Source: Paenibacillus sp. PK3_47 (lineage in GTDB: Bacteria; Bacillota; Bacilli; Paenibacillales; Paenibacillaceae). From it: a stretch of DNA of 64,000 bases. A program made the translations under genes and the position numbers. Positions 19,804 to 27,355 of the stretch are shown here, in pieces. The notes beneath the pieces are model-generated. The model saw nothing but the letters and a program-made list of their open reading frames with translations. It searched no databases and was not told the DNA's origin. How positions within the stretch are numbered: the first letter of the stretch is position 1; each line of letters begins with the position of its first letter. The stretch is from positions 5,952,001 to 6,016,000 of the forward strand of contig NZ_CP026029.1 of the NCBI RefSeq assembly GCF_023520895.1, read 5' to 3'.

Positions 19804-20394
19804 TCACATTGATGAATAAATAAACATTTCCACTTCCGCCGCAGTCACTGCCCTATCCGGATTGGAATTGTCGATTGTTACCACATGGGAAGATGGCAGG
19901 GGCCAAGCTACAGTGCGGCTTTTAAAAGCAGAGCGGAAGATGTCCCAGTTCTGAAATTTCCAATCATCGAGCGGGGAGTGTCTGCCCTCTATGCGTTCCC
20001 TGAATAATCCTTCATTAGCCAGAGTGACAAGGACAACTTTGACCTCTACATCCTGGAGCGTAAGCCCGATCCGTGCCAGTTCATTGTCTATCCAATGCGG
20101 GTCTGCGGCTTCCTTGGTGAACGGACCGACCACAAATATATCACTGCAAAGACCGAGATTATCCAGCGCAGCGTCCATCGTAATCCGGTAGCCGAGGTCC
20201 CGGCAGAGCTTTTTGTATTGGTCTGAGTCCCTGTCGGACGGGTCCAGTCCATGCATCGTCATTATAGCATCGGCTGCAGGGCGCAAAAGAATGTCCATGT
20301 CGAGCACAGCTGCGGTGCGCCTGGAGGCGACGGCTTTGGCCAGGGTAGTTTTGCCTGCTCCGGCAGGTCCGAGGAAAAAGATAAGTTTGTTCAT
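19804..20394 (-). CDS. P-loop ATP-binding protein (kinase-like)
   Basis: 196 aa, ATG at 20394 with AAGGAG 9 nt upstream. Walker A is at the very start (FLGPAGAGKTTLAKAVA), followed by VLDMDILLRP, the position of the substrate Asp in small-molecule kinases of the AAA_33 type. IEGRHSPLDDWKF could form the lid. It is likely a cytoplasmic phosphotransferase with an unknown small substrate. It is not linked to an operon. Confidence 0.75.
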   Translation of the reverse strand: MNKLIFFLGPAGAGKTTLAKAVASRRTAAVLDMDILLRPAADAIMTMHGLDPSDRDSDQYKKLCRDLGYRITMDAALDNLGLCSDIFVVGPFTKEAADPHWIDNELARIGLTLQDVEVKVVLVTLANEGLFRERIEGRHSPLDDWKFQNWDIFRSAFKSRTVAWPLPSSHVVTIDNSNPDRAVTAAEVEMFIYSSM

Positions 20395-20463
20395 TGCAGA
20401 ACGCTCCTTAAATAGAGATACGTGTGATGCAGACCCGTCTATCGTATCATTTTTGGATCTGTT

Positions 20464-20723
20464 TGGCCCGTTTACCTCTGAAGTAATGCATTATACTCGG
20501 TTTTTCGAGTACAATTGGCCCGTTTACCTCTGAAGTGACGCTATATACTCGGTTTTTCGAGTACAATGGGTTCGTTTACCTCTGAAGTGACGCAATATAC
20601 TCGGTTTTTCGAGTACAATGGGTTCGTTTACCTCTGAAGTGAAGCAATATACTCGATTTTTCGAGTACAATGGGTTCGTTTACCTCCATAGTGTTGTATT
20701 ATACTCGGTTTTTCGAGTACATT
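20464..20723. repeat. 52-nt hairpin array, five units
   Basis: TACTCGGTTTTTCGAGTA or its one-base variant with A in the loop starts at 20494, 20546, 20598, 20650 and 20702, exactly 52 nt apart. The 6-bp stem TACTCG/CGAGTA closes a six-base loop. Between hairpins lie words such as GTTCGTTTACCTCTGAAGTG. The array fills about half of the gap between divergent genes at 20394 (-) and 20946 (+). The rest (20724-20945) holds only the Fur-like site. Confidence 0.9.
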
Positions 20724-20912
20724 TGCCGCTCCAGCCGATAGAGAGTGTAAGCATTATAAAATTCCCCTGCTACGCTCTCCCCAAAGTGACCACACGCATA
20801 ACCCCTTTCCAGAAAAGCTGTATATTCAAATTATAAGAATCTGCCGCTATAACTTTCAGAATTTGATTCAAATCCTCCTTTTGAATTGGTGCCCATTATA
20901 GAATGAGGTTGC

Positions 20913-20927
20913 TGATAAACATTATCA
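20913..20927. promoter_or_regulatory. Fur-like box before the flavodiiron gene
   Basis: TGATAAACATTATCA matches the 7-1-7 Fur consensus TGATAATnATTATCA at 13 of 14 defined positions. It lies 19 nt before the ATG, so a bound repressor would block initiation or early elongation. This would fit control of a di-iron enzyme by iron, but PerR-like readers are also possible. Confidence 0.5.
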
Positions 20928-20945
20928 ATTAGGAGGACATGAGAG

Positions 20946-22184
20946 ATGAACAATACAGAAATCAGGATCGCCAGGGATACGTACTGGGTAGGCAAAATTG
21001 ACAACCGTGAGGTGCCGTTCCACCGCCTTATCCTTGCAAAAGGAACGACATATAACTCTTATTTACTCAAAACAGGCAAGCCGACTGTGATCGATACCGT
21101 AGATATGGAATTTGGCCGGGAATTTGCGGAACGGATGGAGCAGCTGATGGATCCGCTGGATATTGCCTACATTGTCATTAACCATACTGAACCTGACCAC
21201 TCCGGGGGTCTTGCGGCTCTTGCATCACGGGCGGCGAATGCGACGATTGTCTGCACAGAGATTGCCGTACCCGAGCTGCAGGAAATGTACAAGCTGCATG
21301 CCCGTAATTTTCTGGTGGTGAAGGATGGGGATACGCTGGATATCGGCGGAAAAACGCTGCTGTTCAAAGAAACGCCGTACCTTCATACCGCAGAAACGAT
21401 GATTACCTATTGTGTGGAGGACAAAATACTGTTCCCTTGCGATATATTCAGCACTCATGTGGCGGTGGAGAAGCTGTTCAGCGATGAGGCCGGATTCGAT
21501 ATTACTGACGACTTCAAAGGCTACTATAACGCCATTATCCATCCGCACAGAAGATATGTCAGAACACTGATTGAAGCTGTAAAAGATCTGGACATTCAGA
21601 TGATTGCCCCTTCGCACGGGTTCCTGATCCGGAAAGATGTCCGCAAGTATATTGATTTGTACGCTGAATTGAGCCGTGAAACGACGCAGGGCAAAAAGGC
21701 AGCCGTCGTGTACACGACACTCAAAAACAACACCAAAAAAATGGCCGGTATTCTTCAGAATACGCTGCAGGCGAACGGAATCGATACCGAAGTATGGGAT
21801 GCAGATAAAAGTGATATGGCAGCCATTCTCGACAGCGTCAGCGCGGCGGATGCCGTTTTCATTGGAAGCTCGACCCGCTACGCAGATATGATCGGCAACC
21901 TGGAGCCCCTGCTGAAGGAGCTGCAAAATATGAATCTGGAAGGCAAGCTCGCGGCAGCGTTCGGCTCTTACGGCTGGAGCGGTGAAGCCATCGAAGTCAT
22001 TCAAGACTACCTGAACGGTACGAATATGACCGTGCAGAGCACTTCTGATGTGATCAAATCCACCGGCATGACGCATGTCGAATTTCCGATCCGGGTCCGT
22101 TTTTCTCCCAAAGAAGCAGAGAAGACGCAGAAGATTAAGAATGCCGCTGATTTTGTCTCCGATTTGCTGCTGAGCTCGTTCTAA
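20946..22184 (+). CDS. Flavodiiron protein (NO/O2 reductase)
   Basis: 412 aa with AGGAGG upstream. Residues 1-250 form the metallo-beta-lactamase domain with the full di-iron ligand set: His80, Glu82 and Asp84 in NHTEPDHSG, His147 in YLHTAE, Asp166 in PCDIFS and His224 in PSHGF. Residues about 258-405 form a flavodoxin domain (VVYTTLKNNTKKMA; GSSTRYADMI; FGSYGWSGEA) that binds FMN. FprA-type enzymes reduce NO to N2O or O2 to water in the cytoplasm, using electrons from rubredoxin. The reductase and rubredoxin genes follow directly. Confidence 0.93.
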   Translation: MNNTEIRIARDTYWVGKIDNREVPFHRLILAKGTTYNSYLLKTGKPTVIDTVDMEFGREFAERMEQLMDPLDIAYIVINHTEPDHSGGLAALASRAANATIVCTEIAVPELQEMYKLHARNFLVVKDGDTLDIGGKTLLFKETPYLHTAETMITYCVEDKILFPCDIFSTHVAVEKLFSDEAGFDITDDFKGYYNAIIHPHRRYVRTLIEAVKDLDIQMIAPSHGFLIRKDVRKYIDLYAELSRETTQGKKAAVVYTTLKNNTKKMAGILQNTLQANGIDTEVWDADKSDMAAILDSVSAADAVFIGSSTRYADMIGNLEPLLKELQNMNLEGKLAAAFGSYGWSGEAIEVIQDYLNGTNMTVQSTSDVIKSTGMTHVEFPIRVRFSPKEAEKTQKIKNAADFVSDLLLSSF

Positions 22185-22198
22185 GGGGGAGCCGAGAA

Positions 22199-23413
22199 AT
22201 GCACAGACATTATGTAATTGTCGGCAGCGGAGTTGCTGCAGTTCATGCGGCCAAGGCAATCCGCGATCAGGATGCGGAATCGGAAATCACTATTTTTGGC
22301 GAGGAAAAGCACCTGCCGTACAACCGGATCAAGCTGACCAAAGGCTTGTTCAGTGATCTGCACAGCGAAAAAGTGCTCATCAAGAAAGAGAAATGGTACC
22401 GGGATAACCGGATCGCACTCCAAACCGCAAGCCGCGTTATATCTATTCATCCGGAACGCCAGCAGGTGGAGACAGCGGACGGCAGGCTGACAACCTACCA
22501 TAAGCTGCTGCTCTGCATGGGGGCGCGGAACCGGGCGCTGGCTGTAGAAGGGGCAGGCCTTAAAAATGTCCATACGATCCGGGATCTGGGCGATGCCGAC
22601 CTGCTGAAAGCGAACCTGGCTGCAGGACAGCGTGTCGTTGTCATCGGCGGCGGCGTTCAAGGCCTCGAGACAGCCTGGGCATTACATGAGGGCGGTTATC
22701 AGGTGTCGGTTGTGGAAGCTGCCCCGCGCCTCATGGCAAGACAGCTGGACGAAGCTTCATCACAGCAGCTGCGGGTCGTTCTGGAACAGTCTGGTGTGCA
22801 GGTCAGAACACATGCTGGAGTAGATTCTATTACGGGAACGGAAGCCGTCTCCGGCGTAATCCTGGATGACCAGACCTCAATCCCCTGTGAGCATGTGGTG
22901 TATTCGATTGGGATCGTTCCAAATACAGCGCTTGTCAAAGAAACCGGAATCCAGACTCGCGCCGGCGTCATTGTGAACAGTCATCTGGAGACAAGTGCAC
23001 CAAATATATATGCTGCTGGCGATCTTGCCGAACTGGATGGTCTTGTGGAAGGATTATGGGGCGGAGCGATGGAACAGGGAAAGATTGCCGGCGGCAATAT
23101 GGCTGCCGAACAGCCTGCTGCTTACCGCAGAGCAACACCGGTTACTTTGTTCAACGTCTTTGGCGTCTCGCTGTTCTCGATCGGAAATACGGATGAAAGC
23201 CAATGTGACCAGTCCGTTTCGTCCAATGTTAACGGCGTGTATACCCGTATTTTTATTCGGGACAGCAAGCTGGCCGGTGCAATCTCCTGGGAAGGTGCAG
23301 CAGCTTCATTAATCTATAAATCCGCAATCGAGCAGGGGATAAGCCTTGAGGGTATGGATTTGCTTAACAGCAGCCTTGAAGAGATCATGACACTGGTTGA
23401 GGCGAGATTGTAA
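22199..23413 (+). CDS. NADH:rubredoxin reductase-like flavoprotein
   Basis: 404 aa, 14 nt after the flavodiiron gene, ATG with GGGGGAG upstream. FAD motif VIVGSGVAAVHAAKAI at the start, NADH motif VVVIGGGVQGLETAWAL near residue 145, and IYAAGDLAEL near residue 268 mark a pyridine nucleotide-disulfide-type oxidoreductase without redox cysteines. It resembles NorW, rubredoxin reductases and the NirB N-terminal module. Given the rubredoxin encoded next, it should pass electrons from NADH through rubredoxin to the flavodiiron protein. Confidence 0.88.
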   Translation: MHRHYVIVGSGVAAVHAAKAIRDQDAESEITIFGEEKHLPYNRIKLTKGLFSDLHSEKVLIKKEKWYRDNRIALQTASRVISIHPERQQVETADGRLTTYHKLLLCMGARNRALAVEGAGLKNVHTIRDLGDADLLKANLAAGQRVVVIGGGVQGLETAWALHEGGYQVSVVEAAPRLMARQLDEASSQQLRVVLEQSGVQVRTHAGVDSITGTEAVSGVILDDQTSIPCEHVVYSIGIVPNTALVKETGIQTRAGVIVNSHLETSAPNIYAAGDLAELDGLVEGLWGGAMEQGKIAGGNMAAEQPAAYRRATPVTLFNVFGVSLFSIGNTDESQCDQSVSSNVNGVYTRIFIRDSKLAGAISWEGAAASLIYKSAIEQGISLEGMDLLNSSLEEIMTLVEARL

Positions 23414-23446
23414 TACAAAATTATATATAATAGGAGGAAAAATATA

Positions 23447-23626
23447 ATGAAAAAACACATTTGTCTGCCTTGCGGTTATATATACGATCCGGCCATCGGT
23501 GATCCGGATGAGGATGTTGCTCCAGGTACGGCGTTTGAAGATTTGCCGGAGGATTGGGTGTGTCCGGTTTGCGGTGAGGATACAACCCATTTTGCACCGG
23601 TAGCAGAAAAAGGGGCCGCTTCTTAG
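23447..23626 (+). CDS. Rubredoxin
   Basis: 59 aa, too short for many gene finders. ATG with AGGAGGAAAAATATA upstream. It has both iron-ligand knuckles, Cys6-x2-Cys9-Gly ([11 protein letters not shown]) and Cys39-x2-Cys42-Gly (WVCPVCGE), plus the conserved [19 protein letters not shown] core. Rubredoxin is a one-electron carrier in the cytoplasm. Its place after the reductase and flavodiiron genes gives a complete three-part NADH-driven NO/O2 reductase, the equivalent of E. coli NorVW with the rubredoxin as a separate protein. Confidence 0.95.
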   Translation: MKKHICLPCGYIYDPAIGDPDEDVAPGTAFEDLPEDWVCPVCGEDTTHFAPVAEKGAAS

Positions 23627-23674
23627 GAAGCCTGCCTTCCACAGCACTGACGAATCAACAAAGGAGGGATCATA

Positions 23675-24382
23675 ATGCCTGAACATTCCTGCCAGAATGC
23701 CGCGGAGCCCTGTACCCGCAAAGTACCGATCTTTGCCTCGTTAAGTGACGGGGAGCTGTCGCGGATCAGCGCCATGATCAGACACCGGAAATTTGCCAAA
23801 GGCCAGGCGTTAATGATAGAAGAACAGCCGACAGATACCCTGTATATCATCCAGCAGGGGCAGGTCAAATTGTCGAAGATGACGCCTCAGGGCAAGGAGC
23901 AGATTCTGCATGTGCTGAGCAACGGAGAGTTTTTTGGCGAGTTGAATATTTTTAACAGCGAAGAGCTGAGCAATTTCAGTGCGTATGCACTGACAGATAC
24001 AAGCATTTGTATGCTGACCAAAAATGATATGGAGCAGCTGATCCGGGAGAATCCGGATATTACGATCAAGCTGCTGAAGACCGTCTCCAAAAGACTGGCC
24101 CACACTGAAAATCTTGCGCAGAGCCTGGCGACCAAGGACCCGGAAATCCGCATTGCCTATATGATTCTGGAGCTGAGTGACAAGTATGGAAAACCGCGTA
24201 GTGGTGGGATTCATGTCAAACTTCCGCTTTCGCGCGAGGAGCTGGCGAGTTATGTCGGTGTCACCCGGGAGACGATCAGCCGTAAATTCGCCATCTTTGA
24301 GGATTTGGGCATCATTGAGCTGGTAGGCAATAAACAGCTGATTGTCAAGAACCGCCCTTCACTGGAGAAGTACATTGATTAG
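23675..24382 (+). CDS. Crp/Fnr-family transcriptional regulator
   Basis: 235 aa with AAGGAGGGATCATA before the ATG. The cyclic-nucleotide-like beta roll (about 20-130: IFASLSDGEL, YIIQQGQVKL, GEFFGELNIF) is followed by a winged helix (SREELASYVGVTRETISRKF). The recognition helix VTRETISR is of the Crp/Fnr type. Two N-terminal cysteines (6 and 13) could sense redox, but the four-cysteine Fe-S pattern of FNR is absent. It follows the NO-reductase genes and overlaps the DUF488 gene, so it probably controls this cluster under low oxygen or nitrosative stress. Confidence 0.88.
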   Translation: MPEHSCQNAAEPCTRKVPIFASLSDGELSRISAMIRHRKFAKGQALMIEEQPTDTLYIIQQGQVKLSKMTPQGKEQILHVLSNGEFFGELNIFNSEELSNFSAYALTDTSICMLTKNDMEQLIRENPDITIKLLKTVSKRLAHTENLAQSLATKDPEIRIAYMILELSDKYGKPRSGGIHVKLPLSREELASYVGVTRETISRKFAIFEDLGIIELVGNKQLIVKNRPSLEKYID

Positions 24383-24758
24383 GCCGTCAGGAGATGCTCA
24401 GACTCCATTAACAGTGAAAAGGATCTATGAGCCTGCTGTGCCGAAGGACGGGTACCGGATACTAGTAGACAGACTGTGGCCGCGGGGAGTTTCTAAACAG
24501 GAGGCTGCAATTGACGAGTGGATGAAGGAAATTGCTCCAAGCCCTGAGCTGCGCAAATGGTTCAGTCACATACCGGAGCGGTTTCCCGCTTTCAGTGACA
24601 GCTATACCCGGGAACTGGAGGAAGACCCGTCACGCGGAGAGCTTGCTGCAAAGATCACTGAACTGGCGCTGCAGCAACAAGTGACGTTAGTCTATGCCGC
24701 GAAAGATCCCGTACACAACCACGCTAATGTTTTATATAAATGGCTGCTCACCCGGTAA
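24375..24758 (+). CDS. DUF488-family protein
   Basis: 127 aa. TTG 24375 is chosen because GGAGAAG sits 7 nt upstream, inside the previous gene; the two genes overlap by 8 nt. The family core is clear: VKRIYEPAVPKDGYRILVDRLWPRG, then EWMKEIAPSPELRKWF and TLVYAAKDPVHNHA. YeaO-like DUF488 proteins are cytoplasmic with an unproved function. The translational overlap with a Crp/Fnr gene suggests a shared role in the same stress response. A terminator follows. Confidence 0.87.
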   Translation: MIRPSGDAQTPLTVKRIYEPAVPKDGYRILVDRLWPRGVSKQEAAIDEWMKEIAPSPELRKWFSHIPERFPAFSDSYTRELEEDPSRGELAAKITELALQQQVTLVYAAKDPVHNHANVLYKWLLTR

Positions 24759-24764
24759 AAGAAC

Positions 24765-24817
24765 ACGGGCCGCTTCCGGATCTCAAATAATCCTGGAAGC
24801 GGCCCGTTTATTTTTTA
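24765..24817 (+). terminator. Terminator after the DUF488 gene
   Basis: ACGGGCCGCTTCC pairs perfectly with GGAAGCGGCCCGT and is followed by TTATTTTTT, ending the flavodiiron-to-DUF488 operon. It may also serve the convergent hmp gene less well. Confidence 0.9.
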
Positions 24818-24868
24818 TAACAGAACCCACTGATTTCTAACGCAACTCCCGATGGGACTTGCAATGAA

Positions 24869-26059
24869 TTAGTTGCTCTCCAGCTGCAGAGCCGGACCAA
24901 AGAACTCATAATGGATTTGCTCTTCTTTCACACCAAGACCCCGCAGCTCGCGGATCATCGCTTCCATGAACGGCACAGGACCGCATACATAAGCATCCCC
25001 GGTTACATCTACATAAGACTTAAGGATTTCTCCTGTAATAATGCCGTCCGGACCTCCGGAGAAGAAGGTCTTGAATTTGACGTTGCTCAGACTGGCTGCA
25101 TGCTTCTCGACATCCTTGCGGAATGCGGCAAGCGCTTCATTCCGTGCAGAGTGCAGGAAGACAGTAGGCCGGTCCGGCGTTACATTCGCTACGGTCTCTA
25201 ACATACTCATCATCGGCGTAATTCCTACACCTCCGGAGATAAAAGCAACAGGTGTACTTTTTGTGGCATCGAGCATAAATTCGCCGGCAGGCGCACTTAC
25301 CTCGACAGTGTCTCCTTCATTAACCTGGTTGTGAAGATAGACAGACACGACACCATTCGGGTCATTGGTTTCTTCACGTTTTACGGAGATACGGAATTCA
25401 TCACGTTTTGGCGCCTGGGACAGGCTGTATTGGCGGATCATGGTATATTTTTCGCCTGGAATTAAAACACGGACTGAAATATACTGGCCTGGCTTGTAGT
25501 CCGGTACATTGGAGCCGTCTGCAGGTTTCAGATAGAATGAGGTAATATTGCCGCTTTCCTGAACTTTGCGTGCCACGGTGAAAGGTTTGAAGAAGTTCCA
25601 GCCGTTGTCCTGTTCACGGGCTTCTTTATACATGTTGTCTTCGACACCAATAAATGCGTCTGCAATAACACCGTACGCTTCTTCCCAGGCTGTCAGGATT
25701 TCATCTGTGGCGGCATCGCCGAGCACTTCTTTGATGGCTTTCAGCAGAAACTCGCCGACGATCGGGTAGTGCTCCGGCTTAATGCCGAGACTGACATGCT
25801 TGTGGGCAATCTGGACAACCGCTGGCAGAATGTTCTCCAAATTATCGATATGGACTGCGGCGGCGTACACGGCATTGGCAAGTGCTGCCTGCTGGCGGCC
25901 CTGAGCCTGATTGGCATGATTAAATACATTGAGTAATTCCGGGTGGGCTTCGAACAAATTCCGGTAAAAGACTGTTGTAATGGTTGTTCCATGTTCTGCC
26001 AATACAGGCGCTGTGGACTTTACAATGTCACGAGTGTGTTGTGATAAAATAACGTTCAT
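24869..26059 (-). CDS. hmp: Flavohemoglobin, nitric oxide dioxygenase
   Basis: 396 aa, the normal length. The globin domain (1-140) has TVFYRNLFEAHPELLNVFN and the proximal His in QIAHKHVSLG (about residue 88). The reductase domain follows, with FAD motif IRQYSLS and NAD motifs FISGGVGITPMMSML and YVCGPVPFM. Hmp oxidises NO to nitrate with O2 and NADH in the cytoplasm. GAGAGGGG almost touches the ATG, an unusually short spacing. An NsrR-type box lies upstream and nsrR is divergent, so it is very likely derepressed by NO. Confidence 0.95.
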   Translation of the reverse strand: MNVILSQHTRDIVKSTAPVLAEHGTTITTVFYRNLFEAHPELLNVFNHANQAQGRQQAALANAVYAAAVHIDNLENILPAVVQIAHKHVSLGIKPEHYPIVGEFLLKAIKEVLGDAATDEILTAWEEAYGVIADAFIGVEDNMYKEAREQDNGWNFFKPFTVARKVQESGNITSFYLKPADGSNVPDYKPGQYISVRVLIPGEKYTMIRQYSLSQAPKRDEFRISVKREETNDPNGVVSVYLHNQVNEGDTVEVSAPAGEFMLDATKSTPVAFISGGVGITPMMSMLETVANVTPDRPTVFLHSARNEALAAFRKDVEKHAASLSNVKFKTFFSGGPDGIITGEILKSYVDVTGDAYVCGPVPFMEAMIRELRGLGVKEEQIHYEFFGPALQLESN

Positions 26060-26105
26060 CCCCTCTCAATTATTACGAATTTAATATATACTGTTTTTAA
26101 TCTAA

Positions 26106-26128
26106 AAGATATATTTAAAATACCACTT
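26106..26128. promoter_or_regulatory. NsrR-type operator between hmp and nsrR
   Basis: AAGATATATTT followed directly by AAAATACCACTT forms an imperfect inverted repeat resembling the NsrR consensus (AAGATGYATTT and its mirror). It lies 47 nt from the hmp start and 74 nt from the nsrR start, where it could control both. Confidence 0.65.
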
Positions 26129-26201
26129 TAACAAAATGGACATTATTTATGATATCATTTGTAATAAATATCACTTACTATACACCTGATTGGAGATAAG
26201 T

Positions 26202-26738
26202 ATGAGACTGACGTTATATACCGATTTTTCATTGCGTATACTCATCTACCTTGGAGCGAAAAAGCATGATGAGCTGTCAACGATACAGGATATTTCGAAC
26301 GCTTATGGAATCTCCAAAAATCACCTGATGAAGGTATCGCATGAATTAGGCAAGGCAGGTTACATTGAAACCGTAAGAGGAAGGGGAGGGGGGATACGCC
26401 TGGCTCTTCCGCCTGAGAAGATTAACATCGGGGAGGTCGTCCGGCGGATGGAAGATGACTTTTATCTGGTCGAATGCTTCAATCCTGCGGGCGGCAGCTG
26501 TCCGATCTCCCCGGTGTGCGGACTTAAAGGCGTGCTGGGCAGAGCGCTCCAGGCGTATCTGCAGGTGCTGCATGAATATACTCTGCAGGATCTATTGATT
26601 AACAAAGATGACTTGCGTGCCATTCTGCAGCAGCAGAACGGATTCAGGACTCCGCAAACAGAAGACGTTCCTCATCCCGGCTGTGAATCGCATTTACCAC
26701 CAGCAGGGCGTGGAACTGGTGAAGTACTTCAGGAGTAA
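26202..26738 (+). CDS. nsrR: Rrf2-family NO-sensing repressor
   Basis: 178 aa from ATG 26202, with GGAGATAAG upstream. Residues 1-80 are the Rrf2 winged helix (ISNAYGISKNHLMKV, then the wing VRGRGGGIRLA). The three Fe-S ligands Cys92, Cys100 and Cys106 (ECFNPAGGSCPISPVCG) and Asp8, the fourth ligand in studied NsrR proteins, are all present. NO destroys the 4Fe-4S cluster and releases DNA. The usual length is about 145-150; here some 30 extra residues after LLINKDDLRAILQQ come from DNA that also encodes the opposite-strand hemerythrin gene. Confidence 0.92.
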   Translation: MRLTLYTDFSLRILIYLGAKKHDELSTIQDISNAYGISKNHLMKVSHELGKAGYIETVRGRGGGIRLALPPEKINIGEVVRRMEDDFYLVECFNPAGGSCPISPVCGLKGVLGRALQAYLQVLHEYTLQDLLINKDDLRAILQQQNGFRTPQTEDVPHPGCESHLPPAGRGTGEVLQE

Positions 26739-27063
26739 GGCCTTCTTCGGCAAGCAGAACTTTTACATCCTCAACGATGATCCGCAGCAGGTCATGGTCC
26801 CGGGTAAGCTTAGCAATAGCGTCCAGCAGTCCGGGGTTCTTTTCTGCCATTTCATGGTAGAATCCGTCTTCCTCCGCATCGGCGTGGCTTAGAATCCGTG
26901 TCTCCCAATATTCAATTAAATGCTCGGCGGCCTGGCGTGCGACTTCAAATTCCCGGGCTTCGAGCAGCTCTTCTACTTCCTCGGTTTTACTGACAGCTCC
27001 GGACAGTCCGCCCTGATGAATAGCATGATGGGCGTGCAGCTGGCGTAATGAAGGTCCTGGCAT
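26644..27063 (-). CDS. Hemerythrin-domain protein
   Basis: 139 aa, ATG 27063 with GAGAGGATGA upstream. His and acidic di-iron ligands are spread as in the hemerythrin four-helix bundle: LHAHHAIHQGG, WETRILSHADAEEDGFYHEM, TRDHDLL, QFHALLV and HSRDEERLL. Such proteins bind O2 or repair NO-damaged iron centres (RIC/YtfE-like). Its 3' end overlaps nsrR by 95 bp on the opposite strand, so the two transcripts are antisense to one another at their ends. Confidence 0.88.
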   Translation of the reverse strand: MPGPSLRQLHAHHAIHQGGLSGAVSKTEEVEELLEAREFEVARQAAEHLIEYWETRILSHADAEEDGFYHEMAEKNPGLLDAIAKLTRDHDLLRIIVEDVKVLLAEEGLTPEVLHQFHALLVVNAIHSRDEERLLFAES

Positions 27064-27147
27064 GATGGTTCATCCTCTCATTTTTTGACCAGTATAGCAT
27101 ATAACCCAGTAGTGAATTTCCCGGTAAGGAGATCCCCGGACAAGAAA

Positions 27148-27161
27148 GAGGGAACTCCCTA
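27148..27161. promoter_or_regulatory. Upstream NreC-like palindrome
   Basis: GAGGGAACTCCCTA is a 4-bp-spaced palindrome of the same type as the two nearer narG. It is 195 nt from the narG start and 85 nt from the hemerythrin start, so it might serve either gene. Confidence 0.45.
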
Positions 27162-27200
27162 ATGGGCGCCCCTGCTTTTCAAATATACACGGCTTTACCC

Positions 27201-27234
27201 AAGCTTTTCTCTGTGATGAGAAAGGCTTTTTTGC
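27201..27234 (+). terminator. Terminator-like hairpin upstream of narG
   Basis: AAGCTTTTCTC pairs with GAGAAAGGCTT (one G-U) over TGTGAT, followed by TTTTTGC. It would stop plus-strand readthrough from nsrR before the narG promoter. Confidence 0.65.
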
Positions 27235-27248
27235 ATTTTGGCCAGATC

Positions 27249-27313
27249 AAGGGAATTCCCGAGGCGCAATAGGCGTTTCCCTAATGGGAAGTCAGGGCCG
27301 GGAGATCCATAAT
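27249..27313 (+). promoter_or_regulatory. narG promoter with tandem NreC-like boxes
   Basis: Two palindromes, AAGGGAATTCCCGA (27249-27262) and TAGGCGTTTCCCTA (27270-27283), lie 21 nt apart centre to centre. The -10-like hexamer CATAAT (27308-27313) is 31 nt past the second centre, which places that box near -43. They resemble the GC-rich palindrome bound by staphylococcal NreC, and nreC is encoded 8 kb downstream. Confidence 0.6.
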
Positions 27314-27355
27314 GATATTAATTGAATGATTGCTGTAAAGGAGTGTACGTAACCG

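Noticed and set aside
21225-22259. 344-codon frame antisense to the flavodiiron gene
   Set aside because: Shadow frame; the plus strand has all metal ligands of a flavodiiron protein.
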